Assembly (NCBI RefSeq): GCF_000189635.1
Contig: NW_002476567.1
Span: 1,240,001 to 1,304,000, forward strand
Direction: 5' to 3'
DNA from: Tetrahymena thermophila SB210
Lineage: Eukaryota > Ciliophora > Oligohymenophorea > Hymenostomatida > Tetrahymenidae
Length of the DNA: 64,000 nt
Part shown: piece by piece, positions 12,577-25,400 of the stretch
Layout: the number at the start of each line of letters is the position of its first letter
How positions within the stretch are numbered: position 1 is the stretch's first letter
Program-made: the position numbers and the translations under genes
The notes under the pieces: model-generated
Databases searched by the model: none
Told to the model about the DNA's origin: nothing
The model's input: the letters and a program-made list of their open reading frames with translations, nothing else

Positions 12577-15500
12577 ATGAATAGGCTTATTAATTTACTA
12601 TTATTGATAACTATTTATTCTTAAAATATATTTTTGTCATAAGGATAGCAACTGACTGGAGATGTTTAGATTTAGAGAAGTAAATAATAATAATGAATTG
12701 TTTATGATTTTTATTCATATTAATTTACTATAAATAAGGAGTGTATAAAAATATTGGATCGAGCTTTTCTGCTGACTGGAAAAAATATAAAATAGATTCA
12801 ACTCAGTGCATTTTTAAGTACAATTTTAAATAGTATATCGAAGCTGAGTACATTAATAACTTCTTTTAAATTTAGATATACTATTAATATAAAATATAGT
12901 AAGTTAAATCATTATTAATACTTTGAAAAAAATGAATTTATTTTGATTGTATTAAATAGAGGAGGTGACTTTTAAAAACTTGTTGTCAAAGCATAAAGAA
13001 AAGAAATTGATGATTATAAAGTTGAATATGACAGCAGATTTTTCAGTTGGAAATACATTCAAGTTTCATTTGATATTTTTGTTAATACTAAAATATTAGA
13101 GTTAGAATTAAAATTACCATTGAATATTGATTCTAATTGCAATTCTGAAGAATTGTAAAATGTAGATTTTACCTACGGAAATATTAAAAGGTAATTAATT
13201 AATTTTTTCCTATCAAGAAAAATTAAATATTTTTTATTACTGTAAAAGTATGACTATTACTAAAATAACTAATATTTTGTGTCCTACAAAATCCTCACCT
13301 GAAAGCATTTACTCGTGCTATAACTGTTTAGAGGAATACAACAGAGTTATGGTGAATAATTATTGTGAATGTGAAGATGGCTACTATTAATATAAAAATT
13401 AATTGACTTGCTCAAGATGTAATGGAAGTTGCAAAAAATGCAATTACAACAAAAATAAATGTTCTGAATGCTTTGAAAATGCTTATTTAGATTTAAATAA
13501 TTAATGTAAATGTTATGATGGATTCTTTTCTAATTTCGATTAGAAATGTGAAAGTAAATTTTTTTTTAAGTTCTATTTTTAAATTTGATAAATCCATTAA
13601 TGATAGAATGTAGTTCTAATTGTAAGAAGTGCTAAGGCCGTTCAGATTTTTGTACTCAATGCATTGATGATATTAATATGAAACCCCCTTCGTGCAAGTG
13701 CCCAAACGGAATGTATTTTGACCTTGCTGATTAGAAATGCAAATGTAAAAATTTATAGATCAATATCTTATTTTTCTCAATTAAATATTGTGAGCTGGTA
13801 TGTATGTATGTGTGACTCTTGTGTTTTTGATGTTTTTGACGAAATTAAATTTTGTCAGAAAATTCAGATATTCGACAGAAAAATAAAATTTTCGATTTTG
13901 ATTTAAAAAAATTAATTAGTGCTAGAAAATATCTTAACTAATTAAGCAAGTGTAAATTAACTAAAAATTTTTTAACTAATTAGTTTGTAGCTATAAATGT
14001 TCGACTTGCACTGATAGACCTGATTAATGTACTACCTGCACAAAAGGGTACTAGTTGGCGCCATTATGTATAAAAGAATGCGATTAATTTTAAGAGCTAG
14101 ACTTTTAAAAAAATGAGTGTGTACCACTTTCTTGTGATAATAAATGCGGTTCTTGTATTGGAAAAAGAAACAATTGTTCTACATGCCGAGGAGATCGCTA
14201 GCGTCCTCCTTATTGTTTATGTGAATAGCACAAATATGATGACTTGAAAAGTGAAAATTGTTTAACCTGTCCTATTGGAGAATTCATAGATGTCAATTCA
14301 GGAAATTTTAAATGTTAAAAGTGCCACTTTTCCTGTAAAAGATGCAAAGGAAGCCTAATAACGGATTGCACTGAATGTTATCCAGATTAGTTTTATTTAA
14401 GCGCTTCGTCTACTTGCGAATGCATTGAATAAGAAATGGATATAATAAATGATACAAAATCAAAAACTCCAAAATGCTAAACTATGATGAAAATGAGCTT
14501 GAAAGTTTACATTAATGAAAATTTTCAGTAAGTTTTTAGAATAGAGTTTTCTTCGCCTTTAATAAAGAGCATAAAAAAACTAGACTTAGTTGAAGCTTTA
14601 TAAATAAAACTGGAGAATGTTAGCTAAAATGAATACTAAATATAGTTTTTTGATATAATAGATAGAAACTACATAGAATTTATCATATTTGCTAATAAGA
14701 TTATTCCCAAATAAAAAATATTTGTATAGCTGCTCACTCAATATGTTTTATATGGAGAGGGCTAAAATATACTGAGTAGATGGTACTTGAACAACCCTAT
14801 AGAAATCTAGATGTTCCAAGACCTTCAAGATTTATCTAACAAACAATAAAATTTACTCAGGCTTAAAAAGGCTTCAGAATCCGTTTAGAACAATCCGTTT
14901 GTGAAATTTGTAACCTAGTACTACTTTTTTTTATTTATATTAAGCACACTTCAACCTACGATACTTTTTATTTTAGTTTCTACTTAACTACCAATTACTT
15001 TAGAGCTATTCTTAAAGATAATAGGATAATTTGTCTTTAATAAAAATAAATTTTTTGCATGGTATGAACTATCTTAGGAAAATGCGAAATAAGAGTATTA
15101 TATTTTCTTTTTTGATGTTACTGAGTATATTAAAAATGATAAGCCACAAAGCTATGAAATAGAGTAGTTAGGATTTATGAAAAACTTTATATTTAACAAC
15201 TAGATACCTTTACTTATTGTTACTCTTTTTTGCATTATTTATTGGATAATTTCCTTTATTGACGTGTTTAAGCTTTGTAAGATCTGTTTTAAATAAAAAT
15301 AAGAAGATTAAGTTGATAATGGGAGTTAACATCTTAGTTAAACATCGTAAAGTAATAGTAATTGCAAATTTACTTACTAATAGTATAAATAATATATAAC
15401 AGATTCTAAAGGTTTAATGAAAGAGCAATAATAAAAAGGATAAAATATTTAGGATAAAAAATAAGAATAAGTTTATATGAATCAAAATTAGAATTAATCA

Positions 15501-16571
15501 ATAAATGGATATGAGCAAATGAATAGCTAATAAGTTTTATAAGAATAAAGAGAATCTAATGAAACAAAAACATCAATTGATTCTCAAGATCAGTCCAAAA
15601 TAACTGATGAATAGGAAAAATAAAATGATTAAAGCAAGATTAAAAAGATCAAATAGATTTTATAAAATTTAATAGTCTCTAATATGGAATCTAATTTTGC
15701 TATTTACTTTATTTCTATGGGAATGTAATTTACTAACTTCAAATAACAAAATATTGTAAATAGAATTTCAATGTACTTGTGTTTTTTTTTCTTGATATAG
15801 TTTATATACTTTCATATAAAGTGCTTCAGATTAATGAAGTAGGGAAAAAGGGAATAGATACCTGTGTTTACATTATCAACAAAAGAAGACAAATAATACT
15901 ACTTTCATTTTTATAGTTTTTTGGGAAAAATAATAACTATCATCTGCGTATAGCTTAATAGCTTTAATTAAATAGCCTTTGTTTCAATGATATTAATTGT
16001 TTAAATACTCCTGCTTATATACATTATATTTGTTAGACCATTTAAGAGTAGAATTTTCCTTTGCTTAAAAGTAATTGCAACCTCCAGCTATTTGCTTAGT
16101 TGGTTTTGCCTTTTGCTTTATTTGATCAAAAGGTAACAATTAAATTCTTAATCTGAACAGTTTTACGAGTCAAAAGACGTTGAATATATGGATAATTTAG
16201 GTCTTTCGATTATAATACTACTAATAGTATTTAACGCAATTTACCTCATTTTGTTTTTAATAAAAATTGCCTATTAGACTGTTGAATTATGTAAGCTTCT
16301 TTGGTCTAAGAAAGAAATTAATTTGATAGTAGTGTATAAAAATTCTAATTCAGATGACACATATTTATAGTTTAATATGAAAAATAATATAAAGTAACAA
16401 TTTATTGAACTCTAAACTTAGACCAACAACAGCGAGGATAAATATAAAAAAATGGAATACGAAGAGTCCAATAATAAAACAAAAATGTAATTTAAATCTT
16501 AATGCATTTAACTTACAGGAATTAGCATTACAAACTAAAACGATCTCAAATATTTAAACAAAAAGATATGA
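12577..16571 (+). CDS. Receptor-like Cys-rich multi-pass membrane protein, paralogue A
   Basis: There are six exons. Introns lie at 12680-12738, 12899-12959, 13191-13248, 13554-13606 and 13745-13983 (59, 61, 58, 53, 239 nt; phases 1, 2, 2, 1, 1). Spliced length is 1,174 aa. The signal peptide is MNRLINLLLLITIYSQ. Residues about 35-165 form a beta-like domain. About 166-464 is Cys-rich, with EGF/furin-like CxxC modules (CKCYDGFFSN, CDNKCGSC, CHFSCKRCKG). About 465-620 has no Cys clusters. Some seven hydrophobic segments span about 625-1085, beginning at YYFFLFILSTLQPTILF. A roughly 130-residue Gln/Asn-rich loop separates segments 2 and 3, and the cytosolic tail has about 100 residues. The likely topology is an extracellular N-terminus with a helical bundle. 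A sensory or adhesion role is inference only. Same architecture and intron plan as the next two genes. Confidence 0.88.
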
Positions 16572-17625
16572 AGTAAAAGGATCTTATTGCTATCTTGGCT
16601 GCTTAGTTTTAATTTAAATATTTAAAATTTCTATCTTAATACATTATTAAAGTTTACAAGAATAAACATTAAAAATTAAAAAATTTCAAGTATTTAAAAA
16701 GTTATTTAGTCAAAGGATAGTGTTCTTGCTAGCTAACTGCTTAACTTCTTTGCTTAGTTTTGAGATTGTTAAAATTATGATTATTTTTAACAGCACATAC
16801 TAAAAATAAAATAAAATAAGAAATCAATTAGTAAATTGGTTATGATTTTTGCCTTATGAAAAATTAATTTCCAAATAAATCAAATAAAAATCTAAATGAC
16901 CTAAAAATATTTTTTAATTTCAAAAAGATATTATTTATAGTTAAATAAAATAAAGTTAAAGTTAAAAAATAACAAAATAATCTAAATAAAATGACTTTTA
17001 AATAAAGTTAATAATTTTTAATCAAAATTTTGTGCTATTAAAATTTAGTTTTAATAACAAGTTAGTTGTGAGTATTAAGAAATAAAATATAAATAAAAAA
17101 TTGATTATAATTGTAATAATAGATATTTATTGTATTCAAGTGATAATTAAATATTCAATTCTGTTTAATTTTGACGAAATTTACATTTTAAAAAAGAATT
17201 TTTAACAAAGTAAATTGCTCAATTAAGAAACATCATTAATTTAATTAAAAAATAATAATTCTTTTGTTGATTTGATTTAATGTAATTGAATGAGCTTTTA
17301 TTTAAATAATAAATATGTATCATATTTCTGTAATTTAGGCATGAATATATTTATTACTTTTAAATTATATATAAAATAAAAATAGCTTAATATTCAGAAA
17401 ATGATAATTTAATTTAAGAGAATATTAAATACTATTTCATAAGTAAAATATATTTAGAATAATCCAATCGCCACATATTCTGCCATAACAAAAGAAAATA
17501 TAAGAATTAATGTAAAATTTTGTTTTGAAAAAAAAGTAAATTAATTTTGAGAAACAGTAAAAACCTTTAATTAAAATTAAAAATTAATACAAAATTTTGC
17601 TGATAGCAAATATATAAGCTTAAAA
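16572..17625. other. Intergenic between paralogues A and B
   Basis: A+T-rich spacer with no recognised element. Confidence 0.5.
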
Positions 17626-20600
17626 ATGATATTTTTAATATCTTATTTTAGGCATATTATAAGTCTATTTATTATATTGCTCAATATAAAACTAGGGAGC
17701 TCTTCTTATCCGTTTAATATACAAATTAGTAATTTAGAAAATCTAAATGCGATTTTAATATTTATTCTTAACTCTTATATATTATTTATTTAGGTGCTCA
17801 TTAAAACAATGTTTTCAGTATTTACAAGGCATCATAAGGAAACTGGTTTAATTAATTAGTAAGCAACCCAGGAGTATGTTTATTTAGCAATACTGGATAA
17901 ATATAGTTCTCATCATAAGACATACATAAGTTTTATAGGTTTACCTTTATTGTTTATTATAGAGCGTAAAAATACATATTTAGTTAGTTAGTTTTATCTA
18001 TTATTATCTATTAATAAGATTTTATATTAAACATTACAAATAGATAAACCTGCAACGAATAAATAATCTTTACAAGGAATAGTAATAATTTAGATTTCAG
18101 TCATGTCTTTATAAATAACTGCTATGTTAACTATCATGTTAGTTTGAATATCACGACTGATCTCTATATCTCAAGTTAAAATAATAATTTTGAATTGCAA
18201 ATTATAAAAACAATTACTGATTCTTGTTCATTAACTGGATCGCAATAGACTCCTTCTTTATCAGATTAATCTTATGTTATAAAGTAAATAAAGATTTTTT
18301 TTCAAGATATGCATATTCCACTTATCTAATTAGTAAGCTAAAAATAATTAAAAAATTTTATTAACAATAAAGGATCTATTTTCAAAATTTAATAAATAAC
18401 TTTTGTCCTGAAGCTACTAATCAATCAAATTTGAAAAACTGTTATTCATGTTTAAACAGCTAAAATCGATATCTTGTTAATAATGATTGTCAATGTAACT
18501 AAGGTTATTTTTAGTCTAAATAGAATTTAATTTGCTTGGCCTGTAAACCATCTTGTCTTACATGCAATAATTAATCACAATGCACTGCGTGTTTTGAAAA
18601 TGCAACCCTAAAATAAAATTAATGTATTTGCAATGAAGGATACTTTATGAATGATTCCTATCAATGCCAAAGTAATTGAAATTTTTTTTATCCAAATATT
18701 CAGCTCAAGTTGTCTTAAAATAATTAAAAAATTTATTAAAAAAAGAAAGATCTAATTTCTGATCTTAATATATATATTATTCAAAATTATCATTAATTTT
18801 TGAAAGGCTGTTTAAAGATTAATTAGATTAAAAATTCTCAATTAAGATAAATTATTTTTTTTATTAATTTAGAGTGCAATCTCCCATGTAAAACTTGTGT
18901 TTTTTCTTAGAATTACTGCACTTCATGCATTGATCTATTACAAATTTTACCTAATTGCTAATGTCCTCCAAAAATGTATTTTGATCCAACGCCATCTGCA
19001 CTCTCTTGCAAAGGTAAATTAAATTTATTAAAATAAATAAATAAAAAGAAAGTAAGTATGAAAAATCCACCCAAATTTTAGTCGCAATTATTAATTTTAC
19101 ATTACATTTATTTATTAAGTTAAACAGGGGTCAAGAAATTATTAAACAGACACCATAAATTAATTTCGCCTTGTTAAACAAAAATTTTTTCTTTTTAAAT
19201 CAGGCAAATTTTATTTTAAATACATTAATTAATTAAATTTATGATTAGTTTGTGATACTCAGTGTTAGACTTGCTAGTATAATCCAGCGAAAGCTTCTAA
19301 AAATTAATGTACTTCTTGCCTTCCTGGATTTATAAACCCTCCCTTTTGTTAATAGGAATGTTCTGATGTTTAAGTATATGATTACACCTAAAATTAATGT
19401 ATACCTTTATAATGTGATAATAAATGCTTAACATGTTCAAAGCATTCATCTAATTGCTAGCAGTGCAAAGGTGATAGAAAAAATCCACCATATTGTTAAT
19501 GCGATAGGTTTTTATTTGAAGATGGTGTTAGCACTAATTGTATTAAATGCCCTGAAGGATAGTTTTTAGACATAAATGACAATAGTAATAAAGGCTGCTA
19601 GCCTTGCCATTACTCATGTAAGCGCTGTACTGGTCCAAATAAATTTGATTGTACAGATTGCTATAGTGATGAATTTGTTAGGACATATGATGGTAGATGT
19701 GCATGCGTAGACAATACAAAAACTTAAATCATGGATGAATTAAATAAAAATAAACCTATTTGCATGAATAGATTAGATATGAATCTTACCATTTACATAA
19801 ATAAATCATTTAAATAAATATTTAGAATTGAATTTTCTGATTAACTAATTTAGAGCGTCTCTCTAGATTAAGCTGTAAATAATCTAGTTATTTACTTGTA
19901 ATACTCTTCACCATAAGAATATTAAATGATTCCTACTTTTTATAACAATAAATATATTGAATTCTGCATCTCTACTAAAAAAGTTATACCTAGATAATTT
20001 TTATACGTTTACGCAGCTGAGTAGCACATTTTTTAGGGTGTTAACAAAAGTATCTTAGACCTAAAATATCTCTAAAAACCACTATCTGTCTATTTGGTTT
20101 AAGAAGAGGTTAACTCTTAAAATAACTTATAAAATCTTTAGTAGCTTAAAGCAGCTTCTTAGTCAGTCTAAAATAATTTCTTTGTTTAATTTGTTACAAA
20201 GTATTATTTTTTTTTATTTATTTTGAGTACTCTTCAACCCACTATCCTATTCTTGATTGTGCCTATTGAATTTCCTTTGAATATTTAGCTTTATTTGAAA
20301 ATAGTTGGGTAGTTTGTTTTCAGCCATAACTAATTTTTTTCCTCATATGAAGAATAAGGTAATGACTATACCAAATAAAATTAATATTACATCTTTAGTT
20401 TTGATCTAACAGATGAATTAAAAAATTCAATACCTGAAAATGAATAATTCTATTAAATAGGATTTTTAAATAATTTTTTCTACAACACACAAGTCCCAAG
20501 CCTGCTATTCATAATCTTTCTGTCTGTTTACTGGATTCTTAGATTAATTCACAAGTTTTTGGATACCAAAGATTAGAATGATTTAAAAATGAGTATCCTA

Positions 20601-21647
20601 CTGTATAGAGAATTGAATTTTTAGAATTTTGGTTAGACTTAGTATTTTGAACTAATCGAATAATATAATAAAATGATAAATCCTAATTAAAATAATCAAA
20701 ACTAACCTTTTATTTTAAATTAATAATCATAAACAAATATAACATAAAAAATTTATAACATCACTGTGCTCTTAAACAATTAACTGCTCTCTAATTTTGA
20801 ATCTAATTTTGTACTTTATCTGATATCAATCTATCTTTAATTTTACAATTTCTAAGACTCTGTTTATATAAATAGAGTATCTATTTATATCATGTTTGCC
20901 TTTATTTTTTAAGCAATCTACATCTAAGTAAGAGCCTATCATTATATGAAGCAAAACTAATTTGACAAAGTACCTATGTTTGCAGATAGATTAAAGAATA
21001 AGAATTCAAAATATTATTTCCATTTTTACAGCCTGATTTTAAAATTAATTATATCTATATGTGCCATATTCAGCTCTAAAACCTTTAATTTGAATATCTC
21101 AATAATTATATTAACATAAATAATGCTTTTAGCCTACATTTTTTATTATAGACCTTTTAAAAGCATAATATATATGATCATTAAAGTTTTAGGTACACTT
21201 TCTTTTTTAGCCTCTTGGGTTTGTGTGCTAACTATTGGAATAATAAAGTCTCGATTCGATCAAAATAATCTAATGACTGACAGTGATTAGCAAACTTTAA
21301 ATAAAATTGGTATTGCTATGATGGTTACATTGTCATTATTTAATGGATTGTATTTATTATCTTTTTTTTTAGATATCTTCATTACAATTAAATAATTAAT
21401 ATTTAAATGTTTTGGTTCAAAAAATAAAAAGTTTGACACAATTCACATTGTTGATAATTAAAATATTTGCATAGAGTTACATAATACAAGAAACTTAAAT
21501 TTAACTGATATATAATTCTTACCATATTTATCAAAATATGAACTAAAATAAACTGATGATGCTTAAAACGAAAACTCTCCAAATGAATTAAAAAACCCTT
21601 TAGTTTTTTAATAAAAATTCAGTACAATTAAATTAAATAAATAGTGA
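17626..21647 (+). CDS. Receptor-like Cys-rich multi-pass membrane protein, paralogue B
   Basis: Introns are at 17729-17793, 17966-18043, 18284-18372, 18672-18872 and 19014-19248. Exon 1 is exactly 103 nt, as in paralogue A, and all five introns have the same position and phase as in A. Spliced length is 1,117 aa. The leader is long (MIFLISYFRHIISLFIILLN) and is followed by the N-terminal domain (VFSIYKASQGNWF...QTCNEQ). The Cys-rich region has motifs such as CLACKPSCLTCNN, CNEGYFMND, CDNKCLTCS and CHYSCKRCTGP. The membrane region starts at YYFFLFILSTLQPTILF, identical to A over this motif. It contains LKIVGQFVFS and YRPFKSIIYMIIK motifs shared by all three copies. Intron 2 is 78 nt without TGA, so it could be misread as coding; comparison with C argues for splicing. 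Confidence 0.88.
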
Positions 21648-22442
21648 AAAATCAAATCTCAAAAAATTAAAATATAACTTATATTACATTATATTATATT
21701 ATTTTTATTAATAATAAAATGTTTATTTATTTTTGGCTAACTCATAATAGTTAAATTCGTCTGTCTGTCTTATTAAATAAGATAAATTTACTTGTTTAGT
21801 TATATATATTTCTCAATATTATTTTAGCAAAAAACTAGATATTTCAATTTTTTAGTTTAAGATTCTACTATTTATTTTCCCTATTCCTCAACAAATTTTA
21901 GTTTTAGTGTGTTAATAATTTTTTATATATAATATGTGTGCCTATCTGAAATAATTTAGAAGGAAAAAAAATTTTGATTTTAGAATAATTATAGTGAAAA
22001 TATTTAAAAATAAATGCTTGAAATTTATATTGGTAAAAAAATAAAAATCACAGTTTATCTTATAAATTTTTTAATAGTAATTGAATAAATATTTACAAAA
22101 ATCTCTAAAGTTATTTATAGTTATCATTTAAAAATAACATCTAACTAAAATCTAAAAAAGTCTTAAAACTAACCAATAAACCATCCAAATGTTGACTTAA
22201 TACAAGTGGATTGTAAATTGAAGATATCAGCTTTTACTGATATCATTTAAATGAAAACTAAGGATTGTAAAAATAAATAATAATAGTTGATTGACTAAGT
22301 TAAATTACAGAGAAATTTTTTTGATGTTTAAAAATTTGAAGGATAAATAATAATATTCTTCTTTTTTAATTAAGAATTAAGTAAATAAATAAGAGAGAAA
22401 AACTGCATTTTGAATATTGAGAATCCTATAATATTTCAAAAA
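21648..22442. other. Intergenic between paralogues B and C
   Basis: A+T-rich spacer containing one perfect hairpin (22223-22244, listed separately). Confidence 0.5.
22223..22244. repeat. Perfect 8-bp inverted repeat with 6-nt loop
   Basis: GATATCAG, loop CTTTTA, then CTGATATC. It lies 575 bp after the stop of paralogue B and about 200 bp before the start of C. It could be a 3' processing or promoter element, or chance. Confidence 0.5.
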
Positions 22443-25400
22443 ATGAGGATAGGCATTTTTTTACTTTTAAAAAACTGGATTCTCTTCTTATTTATATCTA
22501 CAGAATTCTTAAAAGTAGTCAAATCATAAAATAGCTATATAACTCTAAGTAAGATATGTTTTGTTTATTTATGACATGAATTAAAAAGATAAATATTAAT
22601 TTCAAAGGTACAACTACAGTTTAAGTTTTCAGCATAAGTTCTAGCTTATAAAACGGGAATATTTGGCTATAACATAATATTTAAAACCCATCACATTGCT
22701 TGTTATACTACACAGGAACTATTTAGTTTTCGCGGCTAACCATATTTAGCTATTATAAGATAACCATGAGTGTCACTTACAAACAGTAAAATAAATCTAT
22801 ATACATTGTTTTAAAACAATGTTTTTTTCTAAATCAAAATATTAATTAATTTTAATGTAATATCTAGATAAACATGCAATGAATAACTTTAAATAGAATT
22901 TAATGGAAATAATGTACTAAACAAAGATTTATCTATTAGTCCTTGCTATAATTATTATTAAAAAACATTAACTTTTGATTGGAATTAATATGTTGGATCA
23001 ATAAACAATATATTAATCATATAAATTACTTCTTCTCCTACGGCTACTTGCTCATTTTTAAATCCTGGAATAAATCCTTAAATTCAAAGTGAAAATTAAG
23101 TTTAAAAGTAAAATTATATAAGTCTTTTCTTAATTTTATTTCTGATTAAGATTACACTCAAATCAATTAAATTTGTTTTAAAAAAAATTATAAAAAGAGT
23201 TTACTACTAACAGTTAACAAATAACCTTTGTCCAAGCTTTGCAGACATACATAACATAGAACTTTGCAGCTCCTGCTAAAACTAACAAAACAGAGTTATT
23301 GATAATGGTAGATGTGTATGCAAAAAAGGATATTACGAGTAAAGTTCCTCGCCAATTTGTATAGCTTGCTTGCCAACATGCAAATCATGCTAAGACACTA
23401 TTGGTTGCTTAGATTGTTTTGAAAATGCATCTCTATTGTACAATTAATGTGTCTGCAATGCTGGATATTTCATGAATGACTCATTTCGCTGTTAAAGTAA
23501 TTCATATAATTATTTTTACTGATAATAAATAAGTTTTTGGTCTAAAAAAATAATTTCGAATAGAAATTCATCAAAAAAGTTTGAAATTAATTATATGTGT
23601 ACAATTCTAAAGTATCTAAAGTAATCTAAAATTCTGGGTAGAAATCAAATAATTTTAATTACAAAATTTAATTTAATTTTAGCTCATCAAATTAAAATTA
23701 ACCAATAATTTATATTTTAAAATTAGAATGCAATGTCATGTGTAAAACGTGCTACTTTACAGAAAATTATTGTACTTTATGTATTGACAAAAATTAAATT
23801 CTTCCTAATTGTTCTTGTCCAAATGGAATGTTTTTCGATCCAGTTTCATCCTCATGCAAAAGTAATATTTAATTTAATTTTGTGATTTTGAAGACTAATT
23901 TTTTTTTGATAATTTATTTACCTATTTACCTTAAATCCTCATTAATTCTCACTGAAATTAATTTTAACCCACCATATTTCATAAAAATTAATGAAATTTT
24001 ATAGTTTATATTTATTAATCTAATGATAAATGAAGATAGATAGTATTTATGGTATATTAAAATATTAATTTATTTTAGGGTAAAAAAATTATTTTGTTAA
24101 CTTATTTATTACAAAAACAAAAAAATTAAGATAAAATATTTACTTAAAAAAGACTGCAATAGTAATTGCTATACATGCTCATATAATAAATAAGCCTCGG
24201 GATAAAATTAATGTACTTCTTGTGCTGCAGGTTTTATTAATTCGCCTATTTGTTAAATATAATGCACAGCTTATGAAATCTTTGATTATGAGCGTATGGA
24301 ATGTGTACCATTAGTTTGTGACAATAAATGCGTTTCTTGTGATGGTAATTCATTTAACTGTTTAAAATGCAAAGGAAATAGAATAAATCCACCCACTTGT
24401 TAGTGTTAATAAAATTATTATGATGATGGATAAAGTACTGACTGTGTAAAATGCCCTGATGGGTAATATTTTGGTATGCTAAATGATAACTAAAAGGGAT
24501 GCCTACCTTGCCATTTTTCTTGTAAACACTGTAGTGGTCCTAATATAAATTAATGCACAAAGTGCTATAATGATTCATTTCTTTAGAATTCAGATGGTTA
24601 TTGTTAGTGTGTTGGAGCAAATATGACTTTATTTAAAGATGAATTAGATAACAATCTACCAAAATGTGTGACTTCTCTAAATATAAATTTGAGCATATAT
24701 ATAAATAGCGAATTTTAACAAATATATAGAATTAGTTTTTCAGATACTATCCTATAAAAGATTAGTAGTGATTTGATTATGTAAAATTTATCAATTTATT
24801 TAGAAGGTACTCCAAAAAGTGAATATACCTTTTAGTAGACCTTTTATGATTAAAATATGCTTGAATTTGTTATGATAAGTTAAAAAGTAATACCAAGATA
24901 AAAATTATTTGTAATCGCATTAAAGTAAAATTACTTTTAAGGGGTTAGCAATACAATTTTAGATATTAAATATGTAGAAAATCCTATTTTTGTTAAAATG
25001 GTATAAGATAATGTAGATTATTCAAGTAGTTAACGAAATCTAGCTGAACTCAAAGCTGCATCTGAGTCTGTATAAAACAACCCATTTGTTTAGTTTGTAA
25101 CAACATATTATTTTTTTCTATATATTTTGAGTACATTGCAACCTACTATACTTTTTCTACTGGCTCAAATCTAGCTGCCATTAAATATTTAGTTATACTT
25201 AAAAATTATAGGATAATTTGTCTTCAGTAAAAATAAATTCTTCAGCTGGTATTAAATTTACAAGTCTACTTAGTCAGATTAAAACGAATACAAAATCCTA
25301 AATTTAGATTTTTCTAAGTAATTAAAAAATGATGTACCAACTAATGAATATTTCTAATAAATTGGGTTTCTGAATAATTACTTTTATAACACCCAGATTC

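Noticed and set aside
17966-18043. Reading paralogue B through this segment as coding
   Set aside because: It is open in frame, but alignment with A and C places a phase-2 intron here, and splicing joins conserved residues (RA|QTCNEQ).
22868-22872. Apparent one-base frameshift in paralogue C relative to B
   Set aside because: Removing an 82-nt GT...AG intron (22786-22867, phase 2) restores the frame, and the same intron position exists in A and B.
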